From the NCBI GenBank assembly GCA_963789785.1, contig CAWBNC010000024.1:1-64000 (forward strand): 64,000 bases of DNA. Reading direction: 5' to 3'. The stretch is from JAEULH01 sp963789785. GTDB lineage: Bacteria; Pseudomonadota; Alphaproteobacteria; Rhodospirillales; Defluviicoccaceae. The notes below the pieces were generated by a model. It saw nothing but the letters and a program-made list of their open reading frames with translations, was not told where the DNA came from and ran no database searches. Numbering within the stretch: the first letter of the stretch is position 1; every line of letters starts with the position of its first letter. Positions 13,112 to 22,742 of the stretch are shown here, in pieces. The position numbers and the translations under genes are program-made.

Positions 13112-14429
13112 CAGGCTGCTGAAAAGGGTGGCGGTTTTTGCGCGTTCGTGATTCCTGATCTCGGGTTGGTGGTGATTGGAGGTCGGGATGCGCGGGAGCG
13201 ACACGGTTCGTGGGAGGCTGTTCAGCTATGTGGACCTGGAGAAGCGGGTCCGTGCGGATCATCCGCTGCGGGTGATCCGCGGCATTGTCAACGCGACGCT
13301 GGCCGGGCTCTCGGGTGAGTTCGACGGGCTGTATTCGCCCCATGGCCGCGAGTCGATCCCGCCGGAGCGGCTGCTGCGGGCGCTCTTGTTGCAGGCGTTC
13401 TATTCGATCCGCTCGGAGCGGCAACTGGTGGAGCGGATCGAGTTCGACCTTCTGTTCCGCTGGTTCGTCGGCCTGGGCGTCGACGATCCGGTGTGGGATG
13501 CGACGACCTTTACCAAGAACCGCGACCGGCTGCTGGAAGGCGATGTGGCGGTGAAGTTTCTGGCCGGGGTGCTGGCGCAGCCGCAGGTGAAGACGCTCTT
13601 GTCCGGCGAGCACTTTTCGGTGGACGGCACGCTGCTGGAGGCCTGGGCCAGCACCAAGAGCTTCCGCCCCAAGGACGGCTCCGGAGCGCCGCCGGATGCG
13701 GGACGCAATGGCGAGCAGGACTTCCGCGGGCAGAAGCGCGGCAACGAGACGCATGCGTCTGCCACCGATCCGGATGCCAGGCTCTACCGCAAGGGCCGCG
13801 GCAAGGAGGCGAAGCTCTGCTTCATGGGGCATGCGCTGATGGAGAACCGCAACGGGCTGATCGTCGGCGCCGTCGCCACCCGCGCCTCGGGCCACGCCGA
13901 GCGGCTGGCCGCCGTGGAGCTGATCACGCCGCACGCGGAGGCGCCGGGGCGGCCGGAGCCGATCACGCTGGGCGCCGACAAGGGGTACGACGCCCAGGAC
14001 TTCATAGCCGAGCTGGGCGAGATCGACGTCACCGCGCACGTGGCGCAGAACCTCAGCGGCCGGCGCTCGGCGATCGACGACGAGACGGCGCGCGATCCCG
14101 GCTACACGGTCAGCCTGCGCATCCGCAAGCGCATCGAGGAGGCCTTCGGCTGGGCCAAGACCATCGCCGGGCTCAGCAAGGCCCGCCACCGCGGGCTGGC
14201 GAAGATCGACTGGCAGTTCACCTTCGCCATGGCCGCCTACAATCTCGTCCGGCTGCCAAAGCTGCTCAAAGCCCCGGCTTGACGGCCGAACTCCGTCCGG
14301 AGTGTCCTCAGCGCCCGAAAACTCCCGGCCAAACGACGGTAGCAACGACGGTAGCCAGCATCAGCGCAAGCAAATGACCCCACACCAACCGCGAAGATCC
14401 GGGCAACCAGGCGCCATTTCAGCAGCCTG
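13112..14429 (+). mobile_element. IS5-type insertion sequence with CTAG target duplication
   Basis: A 1,318-bp element. The terminal inverted repeats read CAGGCTGCTGAAA at the left end and its complement TTTCAGCAGCCTG at the right end. The target CTAG is present on both sides (13108-13111 and 14430-14433), and removing the element plus one CTAG rejoins the host restriction-modification gene in frame. The intact ends and clean duplication indicate a recent insertion. Confidence 0.9.
13188..14282 (+). CDS. IS5 family transposase
   Basis: DDE transposase of 364 residues, intact. An N-terminal DUF772-type domain (PPERLLRALLLQAFYSIRSE, residues about 60-80) is followed by the catalytic part: FSVDGTLLEAWASTKSF with the first Asp, LGADKGYDAQDF with the second, and RIEEAFGWAKTIAG with the Glu. 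ATG 13188 follows TGGAGGTCGGG; an ATG 12 bp upstream would lie inside that ribosome-binding site. It is the only complete, unbroken transposase in the window, so the element may still be mobile. Confidence 0.92.
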   Translation: MRGSDTVRGRLFSYVDLEKRVRADHPLRVIRGIVNATLAGLSGEFDGLYSPHGRESIPPERLLRALLLQAFYSIRSERQLVERIEFDLLFRWFVGLGVDDPVWDATTFTKNRDRLLEGDVAVKFLAGVLAQPQVKTLLSGEHFSVDGTLLEAWASTKSFRPKDGSGAPPDAGRNGEQDFRGQKRGNETHASATDPDARLYRKGRGKEAKLCFMGHALMENRNGLIVGAVATRASGHAERLAAVELITPHAEAPGRPEPITLGADKGYDAQDFIAELGEIDVTAHVAQNLSGRRSAIDDETARDPGYTVSLRIRKRIEEAFGWAKTIAGLSKARHRGLAKIDWQFTFAMAAYNLVRLPKLLKAPA

Positions 14430-15512
14430 CTAGAGCAGCTACTGTCACTTTGGCACACCGAGAAGAACCGTATAGAACTATACGGCGATGAAGCCGGCCT
14501 TGAAGAAAAATTCATTCAACCTGTCTTCGAGCATCTCGGCTGGCACATAAAGTACCAGACCTATCTGGACCGCCGCTCACCCGACTATGCCTTGTTCCTG
14601 AGTGATCAAGACCTTACAACGGCTATCAGCGCTGGACGGACCAATCCGCGTTTTTGGGAGCACGCCGCCGCCGTCGCCGACGCCAAGGCTTGGCATATCG
14701 GTCTTGACCGGCCCACGCGAATTGGCGGTACTCGCGAGTATCCTCCCGAGCAAATCGAGTGGTACCTCAACCACAGCTTGCGCGACTTCGGTATTTTGAC
14801 CAACGGCCGCCTCTGGCGCCTTGTGCCGCGCGTTCTCGGGCCCACCAAGCCGCGCTTTCAGACCTTTTTGGAGGTCGATCTGCCCGCGCTGCTTGAAAGC
14901 CTGACTCCGGCGGGAGAGCAGCTCAATCTCAATCTTACAGGCGCCGAACGGGACGACTTCCTGCGCTTCTATTTGTTGTTCAGCCCGGCTGGCTTTGCAT
15001 CGACGGCTGAACGCAAACCGCTGATCCAGAGAGCCGTAGACGGCAGTTCCGAGTACTCCCTTGGCGTTGGAGAGGAGCTTAAAGATCGTGTTTTCGAAGC
15101 GCTGCGGCTCTGTGTCGAGGGCTTTCTTAGCCATTCCGGCAACGAGCTAAATCCTGAAGAGGATCTGCGCGGCTGCCAGGAGCACAGCCTGGTATTTCTC
15201 TACAGGCTTCTATTCATCATGTACGCCGAAGATCGCGGCTTACTGCCCTACAGAATCAACCGGACCTACACCAACAACCGTTCGCTTGCTCGGCACCGCG
15301 ATGAAATCGCCGCTCGGCTCGATCAGATTAGCTGCGGCCTCCGTATTCCCGATTACCCGCACGATGAGACCGACCTTTGGGGCGATCTCAAGGACTTGTT
15401 CGACCTCATCGATCGCGGTCATAAGACATATGGCGTGCACGCCTACAATGGGGGACTGTTTGATCTTGAAGCTGATTCTTTTCTCGTCAAAAACAAGCTC
15501 CCGGACTTCTAT

Positions 15513-16611
15513 CTAGTGGATTGATTCCAACGTTTGGAACCCTCGGTTTCGGGCGGCGATGATGTCATCGGGATCGGCTTTCCAGACGAATGGTTTTGGG
15601 TCTGCGGCATTGTATTCGCGGACGAAGCGGTTGATGGCGGCCTGAAGATCGACGAGCGGAATGGAAGACGCCGTGCTTGAGCCGGCGGCGGGTGAGTTTG
15701 GCGAAGAAGCCCTCGACGGCATTGAGCCACGAGCACGAGGTTGGCGTGAAGTGGAAGGTCCAGCGCGGATGGCGGCCGAGCCAGGCGCGGACCTTGTCCT
15801 TCTTGTGGGCCGCGTAGTTGTCGAGGATCACGTGGATGGCCTTGTCGCCCGGCACCTCGCGCTCGATGCGGTTGAGGAAGCGGATGAACTCCTGATGGCG
15901 GTGGCGCTGCATGTTCTGGCCGATGATCGTGCCGTCCAGCACGTTGAGCGCGGCGAACAGCGTCGTTGTGCCGTGCCGCTTGTAGTCGTGGGTCATTGTG
16001 CCGGCGCGGCCCTTCTTCATCGGCAGGCCGGGCTGGGTGCGGTCGAGAGCCTGGATTTGCGACTTCTCGTCGATCGACAGCACCACCGCATGGGCCGGCG
16101 GATCGACGTAGAGGCCGACGATGTCCGTGAGCTTCTCGGCGAAGGCCGGGTCGTTGGAAAGCTTGAAGTGCCGCCAGCGGTGCGGGCTGAGGCCGTGCGC
16201 TTTCCAGATCGCTTGCACCGTCGACGCCGCGACGCCGGCGGCCTTCGCCATCGCCCGCAGCGTCCAGTGGGTCGCCTCAGCCGGCGGCGGCCTCTGCGTC
16301 AGGCGGACGATCTCGGCGACGCGCTCCGGTGCGATCGGCGGCTTGCCGGGCGGGCGCGACCGGTCGCGAAGCAGGCCGTCGACGCCCTCGTACATGAAGC
16401 GCTCCTGCCAGCGCCACACGCAGGTCTTGGACTTACCGGTCTCGGCCATGATCGCCGAGGTGCCCAAACCGGCGCCGCTCAGAAGCACGACATGGGCCCG
16501 CCAGACGTGCTTCTGCGGGCTCTTGGGGTTCGCGACGATCGCTTGCAGCCGCTCACGGTCGCAAGAAGAGGTGGTGATGGAGATGCCTGTGCGCATGCGC
16601 CAGACTCGCAC
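15513..16611 (-). CDS. IS630 family transposase, one frameshift near the C-terminus
   Basis: DDE transposase of about 365 residues. N-terminal helix-turn-helix (SAIMAETGKSKTCVWRWQERF), then the catalytic motifs VVLSIDEKSQIQALDRTQPG with the first Asp, VILDNYAAHKKDKVRAWL with the second, and TSCSWLNAVEGFFAKLTRR with the Glu. An extra base near 15665 shifts the last 50 residues (LVDLQAAINRFVREYNA and onward) into another frame. GTG 16611 or ATG 16596 can start it. The stop TAG (15513-15515) is formed by the TA target copy plus the flanking base, so it lies outside the element itself. Confidence 0.88.
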
Positions 16612-16665
16612 GGACGCCTGCCAAAGGGAATCCCAAATCGGACTCTTTTGTTCCGGTCAATCCAC
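15516..16665 (-). mobile_element. IS630-type insertion sequence in a CTAG/TA target
   Basis: An 1,150-bp element bounded by GTGGATTGA at the left and TCAATCCAC at the right, flanked by TA on both sides (15514-15515 and 16666-16667) within CTAG. TA duplication is the rule for IS630 and insertion into CTAG is known for this family. Deleting the element with one TA restores PDFYLARVLDQLG in the host restriction-modification gene. Confidence 0.92.
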
Positions 16666-19385
16666 TAGCGCGCGTGCTCGATCAACTCGGCCGCGCACCA
16701 CAGCGTGACCGGCCGGGCCTCGGCCTCTGCCGCGTCGATTATCGCGACCTCGCAATTCAGCAGCTCGGCAGCGTGTATGAAGGCCTGCTGGAACTTCATC
16801 CGCGATACGCGTCGTGCGACATGCGGGTCATCAGGAGACGCCGCGCCGTCTCGAAACAAGAGCTTATACAGCCGGCGGCCAACCCTGTTCCCAAGGGCTA
16901 TAAGGGAACATCGATCATCTATCCATCCGGTAGCATTTACCTGGCCACTGACAAAGGAGAGCGGCGGCGCACGGGCAGCTATTACACCCCCGACCACATC
17001 GTCGATCACATCGTCCAGAAAACGCTCGGCCCGCAGTGCGCTGCCATCTTCGACCGGTTGAAGGGACAGATTGCCGACAAGAAGCGGGAGTTGCAGGCAG
17101 CGCCTGCCAAAGAACGCACGCGCCTTGTACAAGAGCTGGAAGATCTGTGCGGTGCATTTGACGACCAGGTTCTTGAACTTAAGATACTCGACCCGGCGAT
17201 GGGCTCCGGGCACTTTCTGATCCGCGCCTGCCAGTACCTCGCGGAGGAGATCGCTACAAACCCCTACACAAGCGACCGGGATGCGAACGATCTCGATGGC
17301 GACGAATCCACGATCACCTACTGGAAGCGCCGCGTCGCCGAAACCTGCCTGCACGGCGCCGACATTAATCCCATGGCGGTTGAGCTCGCCAAGCTCGCCC
17401 TGTGGCTGGAGACGGTCGCAGCGGACGCGCCGCTGACCTTTCTTGACCATCACCTTCAATGTGGCGACAGCATCATTGGCGCGACGATCAGCGCCCTGAA
17501 CAGCTTGCCCGGTGATGAATGTCTGCTGGAAGGCCAGTTCAGCCGGGAGGTCGAGGTGGCTCTTCCAGCGCTGCTGGAGCCGCTGGCTTCAATCGGCGCC
17601 ATACCCTCTGATACGGCCGAACACGTCAAGGACAAGGAGCGCATCTACAAGCGCCGCTTTCTGCCGGTGCTTGAGCGGTTTTCGACCGTGGCCGATCTAT
17701 GGACCGCCGAGGCGATGCAGACAGGCACGGTCCGGCCGGATCAATATGCCGAGCGCTGGCGGCCCTGGATAGTCCCCGGCGCTTCGAAAACATGATGGAC
17801 TTCGGACTGGTCGCAGGCGGCCCGCGTCCCGCTCGTCGAGAAGGCCGTGAAGCCGTTCCACTGGGAACTTGCGTACCCCCACGTATTTCTTGCAGACAGA
17901 GGCGGGGCCGGTAGCGGCTTCGACGTCATATTGGGCAATCCGCCCTACGACGTTCTGTCGGAGAAAGAGTTCAGGTCAGAACATCGATCACCTCAAGCGC
18001 TTCATTGAGGTCGATCCAAAATTGGCTTCCACGCGGGGCGAAAAGAATAATCTGTACAAGCTGTTTATTGCCCGAACCGCAAACCTCCTGGCCGACGGCG
18101 GCTATTTGAGTTTTATCGTGCCGATGCCGCTTCTTGGCGACAAGCAGGCGCGCGGAATTCGACGTATGCTTCTTGCTAGTGGCGAGTTCTCCGAAATCCA
18201 CGCGTTTCCGCAGAAGGACAACGTCGCCCGACGCGTTTTCCCGGCTGCCAAGCTGGCAACCGCCCTGTTCGTCTACCGGAAGCTCTCTCAGGCGCGGCGC
18301 ACAGGCGGCCGCTTCGCCTCGCAGGTACATTCCGGGCGGTTCATTGAGGAGAACGCCTCGACCCTCTGGACGGACAGCAACAGTATTGGGGTCTACGATC
18401 CCGAGAATCTCACGATTGTTAGCTGCACCCAGGCGGATTGGGACCTCATGGCGTCGCTCCCCGGCGGCCGCATCGCGCGCCTCGGGGATTACGCGGCGTT
18501 CTTCCAGGGGGAGGTGAATCAGACAATAGCGACGGAGAAAGGCTGGCTTACAGAGCCGGAACGGGGCCACTTGGTAACACGCGGCGCCAATATTTCCCTC
18601 TACCAGTTGCGCGAAGCCTCGCAGGGTGAAGACATCTATCTTAATGTTGACGCCTTCCTAGATGGCCGCGATGAGGATACGAAGGCTTTTCATCACCGGT
18701 TCGAGCGCATCGGCCTCCAGGAGAGCAGCCCGCAAAATAACTTCAGGAGGATCATAGCTTGCCGCATCCCTAAGGGATCTTTTTGTAATCATAAGATCAA
18801 CTACACGACGAACATGCACGCCCGCATTCCGCTTGAGCTTGTCCTGTTTGTTTTAAACAGCGCTGTAGCTGACTGGTACTTCAGGCTGGGCAGCACGAAT
18901 GCCGCTGTCAGCCACTATCAACTTTCAAACTTGCCGTGTCCGCTGTTCGGCGCAAAGGATGAGCCCATAGATCAGTCCGTGATCATTAAGCTTGAGGAAC
19001 GGCTGCAGGCTGCAGGCATATGATCTTGCGGCGATCGAGGCTCCGATTTTGGCGTTGGCTGGGCAGCATGGCTGCACATCGACGCTGGAGCAGGTCATCG
19101 TCAGGCTGGTTCGCTTCATCGAGGCCGAAGAGGGGCGGCGTGGCCAGATCGCCCGCTCGTCGCGATCGAACCTCTCCGAGCAAGCCGCGCGGTGCCAAGT
19201 TATCTTGGATAAGCTCATGCTCGTCTTGATCGGGATAGACGCCGACAAGCACGATTACATCGTCTCCCGTTTGGACCTCATGCTTTAGCACGTTCGGGCG
19301 AAAAATACCCTTATGGGTTAATATTGCGGATCGGCTGTGCTAATGTGTCGCCCGGCGTCAATGCCCATCGGGTATCGGGGGAACC

Positions 19386-20736
19386 TTGGCCGGCCGTTTC
19401 GGGCTCGCCCAACTCAGCCTTGCCCAACTCAGCACTGCATCTTGTGTTTGCGTCGTCGCTGTTCTCTGCGCCCTGACCGGCACGGCGTCGGCGCAGTCGC
19501 TTCGCGAAGCCCTGCAGGGACTGGTCGACACCCACCCGGCGATCGCCAGCGGCCGCGACGCGGTCGATGCAGCGGAAAGTGGGCGTGACCGGGCACACGC
19601 GAACTATCTGCCCAAGCTCGACGTCACGACCGCCTTCGGTCCGCAATACATTGACAGCCCGGTGACGAGCCAGGCCGGGGGCGGCACATGGGTCTCGGCC
19701 GCCCAGATCGCCGGTGTCCAGGTGTCGCAGCTCCTGTTCGACGGCTTCGCCACGCCGGCGCAGGCGGAGGCGGCGGACCTGCAGACCGAAGCGGCGCAAT
19801 TCGCGCTTGCGGCAACCCGCCAGCAGGTGCTGCTCGAAGGGGTCGGCGCCTACCTTGACGTGGTTCGTCATCGTCGGCTGGTCGAACTGGCACGCGCCAG
19901 CGAGCGCACGATCAAGAGTCAGCTCCGTCTGGAGGACGAGCGCGTCCGTCGCGGCGCCGGCATCGCCGTCGATGTGTTGCAGGCCAAGTCCCGGCTGCAG
20001 GTGGCGAAGGAGCAGCGGATCGGCTTCGAGGGTGCGCTTCGCCTGGCCATCAGCCACTATCTCCAGACATTCGACCAGCCGCCGGAAATCGACGCCATGA
20101 TCATGCCGCCGCCGCCGGTGCATCTTGTTCCCGATGATCTGAATGGCGCCATCGTTCTCGCGCAGGCCGAGAACCCGGCGCTCAACGCGAGCCTGGCGAA
20201 AATCGCGGAGGCGGCGGAAGGCCAGCGGATCGCCCGGGCTGGCTACTACCCCACCTTCGATCTTGTCGCCGGCGCCAACTACGAGAAGGACACCGATCTC
20301 GTCGAGGGTGTCCGCACCGACCTGTCGCTTCTCCTTCGCGCGACCTGGAACCTTTTCGACGGCTTCGCCACCGACGCATCGGCCGCCGAAGCCGCGGCGA
20401 TCTACCGCGGCCGGCGCAACGACCATGAGGCGCTTGAGCGCCGGGTGGGCGATGCGGTGCGCGGCTGCCTGGCACACCCGCGCCACGGCCAGAGAACGCG
20501 AAGACCTGCTCGAAAACGGCGTCGCTATTGCCGAGCAGGTGTTTGCGATGCGCCGGAAGCTGCGCGACGCCGGACGCGAAACCGCCATCAACGTGCTCGA
20601 CGCTGAGGACGAGCTGACCCGGGCGAAGATTGCTCTGACGGCCGCGCAGGCCGAGGCGCAGATTTCGGTCTATCGCCTGATCGCCGCCATGGGCCGGCTC
20701 GGCCCACGTGAGCTCGCCCTGGCCCAGCCCCGCTAA
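19386..20736 (+). CDS. TolC family outer membrane efflux protein, one frameshift
   Basis: Trimeric outer-membrane channel protein used by type I secretion and efflux pumps. A signal peptide ends near ALTGTASAQS; then come two outer-membrane-efflux repeats, seen in LREALQGLVDTHPAIASGRD and ENPALNASLAKIAEAAEGQR, with the transmembrane-strand segments YLPKLDVTTAFGP and YYPTFDLVAGANY. An extra G near 20466 shifts the last 90 residues; repaired length is about 449, normal for TolC. The start is probably TTG 19386, preceded by GGGGA, because no ATG lies in frame. No inner-membrane pump genes adjoin, so the partner transporter is elsewhere. It converges on msrB. Confidence 0.88.
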
Positions 20737-20748
20737 GCGGCAGGTCGC

Positions 20749-21162
20749 TCAGTCGTCCTTGTTATCCGGTCGAAGCTTCAGTGAGGCGGAGTTGATGCAG
20801 TAGCGTTGGCCGGTCGGTTGCGGGCCGTCCGGAAAGACATGGCCGAGGTGCGCGCCGCAGCGGCTGCACATCACCTCGGTGCGGACCATGCCATGCGACC
20901 GGTCCGACTCGGCTGCGATCTTTTCCGCATCGACCGGCTGGTAGAAACTGGGCCAGCCGCTGGCCGAGTCGAACTTGGTATCCGCCGCGAACAGCTCCTC
21001 GCCGCAGCAGGCGCAGAGGTAGGCCCCCGGCTCCTTCGTCTTCGTGTTCCAATAGGCGCCGGTGAAGGCCCGCTCGGTCCCCTTCTGCCGGCAGACCGCA
21101 TACTGTTCGGGCGTCAGCTCCCGACGCCACTCCTCTTCGGTCTTCGTCACCTTTTCCGCCAT
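20749..21162 (-). CDS. msrB: Peptide-methionine (R)-S-oxide reductase
   Basis: Reduces the R form of methionine sulfoxide in proteins with thioredoxin. The 137-residue protein has both zinc CxxC pairs (CACCGEELF and CSRCGAHLGHVF), the substrate pocket SASGWPSFYQP and the catalytic Cys in RYCINSASL. ATG 21162 is preferred to the longer opening at 21198 because the family begins near KTEEEWRRELTPEQY and the extra N-terminus is arginine-rich. It stands alone, convergent with the tolC-like gene 12 bp away. Confidence 0.95.
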   Translation of the reverse strand: MAEKVTKTEEEWRRELTPEQYAVCRQKGTERAFTGAYWNTKTKEPGAYLCACCGEELFAADTKFDSASGWPSFYQPVDAEKIAAESDRSHGMVRTEVMCSRCGAHLGHVFPDGPQPTGQRYCINSASLKLRPDNKDD

Positions 21163-21330
21163 CTGTCTCCTGCCTCGTCGTCGCCGCTGAAAGAGCACAT
21201 CCGAATTGCGTTGTTGAAATGAGAGGTGCGCGCTCTTTCCTAAGTGTCAAGGAAGGCGGTTCCGCCGGGCATCCCGCTTCGCGCGCAGCCTCGGCCTCAA
21301 ATGGATGCACACGCGAAAGGAGAGGGTGGC

Positions 21331-22200
21331 ATGGGTTTCGATTTCTCGACGCTGCACGATCCGGCCTTGCCGCAGGTCGTCATGCCGGAATGTCCGGCCG
21401 CGCAAAAGCTGAAAGGTCAGAAGGCCCTGGTCACCGGCGGCAGTTCGGGTATCGGCAAGGGCATCGCGCTAGGCCTCGCCGAGGCCGGAGCCGACGTCGT
21501 CGTCAACTACCACTCCGGCGCCGAGGAAGGCGAGGCGGTGGCCGAGGCGATCCGTCGCAGCGGCGCGCGGGCCTACGCCCACGGCTGCAACGTTTCCGAC
21601 GAAGCGGAGGTCGAGGCGATGTTCGCCCGGATGCAGGAGGAGTTCGGCGATATCGACATTCTCGTCGCCAACGCCGGCATGCAGAAGGATGCACCGTTCG
21701 ACGCGATGACGCTGGCGCAGTGGAACGCCGTCATCGGGGTCAACCTGACCGGGCAGTTCCTGTGCGCGCGCGCCGCGGTGCGCGCCTTCAAGAAGCGCGG
21801 CGTCGTCCCAGGCGTCTCCTGCTCCGCGGGCAAGATCATCTGCATGAGCTCCGTCCACGACGTCATTCCGTGGGCCGGCCATGTCAACTACGCGGCGAGC
21901 AAGGGCGGCATCTCGCTGATGATGAAGAGCATCGCTCAGGAGGTTGCGCCCTTCCGCATCCGGGTCAACGCGATCTGTCCGGGCGCGATCCGCACGCCGA
22001 TCAACGAAGACGCCTGGAAGACGCCCGAAGCCTATGGCGAGCTGATGAAGCTCGTCCCGTACAAGCGTATCGGCGAGGCCGGGGACATCGCCCGCGCCGC
22101 CGTCTGGCTGGCTTCGGACGATGCCGATTACATCACCGGGCTCAGCCTGTATGTCGACGGCGGCATGACCCTGTATCCCGGCTTCGAGACCGGTGGCTGA
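21331..22200 (+). CDS. Short-chain dehydrogenase/reductase, glucose 1-dehydrogenase-like
   Basis: NAD(P)-dependent oxidoreductase of the classical SDR type, 289 residues. Cofactor motif TGGSSGIGKGIA near residue 33, NAG motif LVANAGMQKDAP, catalytic Ser in CMSSVHDVIPW and the YAASK tetrad near residue 188, then the ICPGAIRTPIN loop. Overall similarity is to glucose 1-dehydrogenase-like SDRs that carry a PWAGHVNYAASKGG segment, but substrate cannot be fixed from sequence. An N-terminal extension of about 30 residues precedes the Rossmann fold. ATG 21331 follows GGAGAGGG. It is convergent with the CYTH gene. Confidence 0.85.
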   Translation: MGFDFSTLHDPALPQVVMPECPAAQKLKGQKALVTGGSSGIGKGIALGLAEAGADVVVNYHSGAEEGEAVAEAIRRSGARAYAHGCNVSDEAEVEAMFARMQEEFGDIDILVANAGMQKDAPFDAMTLAQWNAVIGVNLTGQFLCARAAVRAFKKRGVVPGVSCSAGKIICMSSVHDVIPWAGHVNYAASKGGISLMMKSIAQEVAPFRIRVNAICPGAIRTPINEDAWKTPEAYGELMKLVPYKRIGEAGDIARAAVWLASDDADYITGLSLYVDGGMTLYPGFETGG

Positions 22201-22215
22201 TGCGCGAAAAGCCCT

Positions 22216-22731
22216 CTACCGCTGGTGGGGGAGGGTTCTGCGAGTGTTGGCGCGACGCTCCTCCGCCGTCCAGGCCGAGAACGGCCGTTCGCTCAGGGCC
22301 GCGTTGAAGTACCGGGGCTGCGCCGAAACCTCCGCTCCGATCCAAGGGGGGAGGTCGAACGCCTGGTCCTCGCTCGACAGTTCCAGCTCGGCGACAACCA
22401 GGCCGGCGTTCTCGCCGGCGAAAACATCGATGATCCACAGCAGCCCGCCCACGTCCACCTCGTAGCGCGTCTTCTCGATCAGCGGCCGGCGGCAGCAGGT
22501 GTCGAGCAGAACCCTGGCGTCGTCCGGCGGCACCGCGTACTCGAACTCGAGGCGCGAGATGCCGGCGCCGGCGCCCTTGATCGTCAGATAGGCGCCCTCG
22601 CCGTAGGTCCGGACCCGGACGATGTGGCCGCCATCGCGGCACAGGTAGCCCTGGCGGATGGCGATCGGCTTGGCGCCGGTCCGCCAGCCGTCGCCGCTGA
22701 CAAGAAATTTCCGCTCGATCTCGGTACCCAA
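22216..22731 (-). CDS. CYTH domain protein (inorganic triphosphatase-like)
   Basis: A 171-residue protein of the CYTH/triphosphate tunnel family, whose bacterial members usually hydrolyse inorganic triphosphate. The signature EIERKFLV opens the protein, followed by the alternating basic and acidic strands IRQGYLC, VRVRTYGEGAYLTIKGAG, RLEFEYAVP, EKTRYEVDVG and VVAELELSSEDQAF that line the tunnel. The start is TTG 22731, preceded by GAGGGGA; no ATG is in frame upstream. It begins 11 bp after the dnaX stop and is probably co-transcribed with it. Confidence 0.88.
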   Translation of the reverse strand: MGTEIERKFLVSGDGWRTGAKPIAIRQGYLCRDGGHIVRVRTYGEGAYLTIKGAGAGISRLEFEYAVPPDDARVLLDTCCRRPLIEKTRYEVDVGGLLWIIDVFAGENAGLVVAELELSSEDQAFDLPPWIGAEVSAQPRYFNAALSERPFSAWTAEERRANTRRTLPHQR

Positions 22732-22742
22732 CCAGCTTCCCC

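Larger units (their letters stand above)
12925..19288 (+). pseudogene. Eco57I-like (type IIG style) restriction-modification / N6-adenine methyltransferase, interrupted by two IS elements
   Basis: One large gene of about 1,290 codons in three pieces: 12925-13111, 14434-15515 and 16668-19288. Joining them across single CTAG copies restores the frame exactly at both junctions (NVL|EQLLSLW and PDFYL|ARVLDQLG). Motifs: N-terminal nuclease-like region with EEKFIQPVFEHLGW and SPDYALF; methyltransferase motif I DPAMGSGHFL, the helical ADINPMAVELAKLALWLE, and the catalytic motif IV GNPPYDVLSEKE of N6-adenine enzymes; a C-terminal target-recognition-like part ending QLSNLPCP. Further single-base breaks occur near 17765, 17815, 17975 and probably 19010, the last linking the 98-codon tail. 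GTG 12925 is the first in-frame start; a TATAAT at 12915 lies too close to serve it. No BREX or DISARM partner genes flank it. Substrate sequence unknown. Confidence 0.82.
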
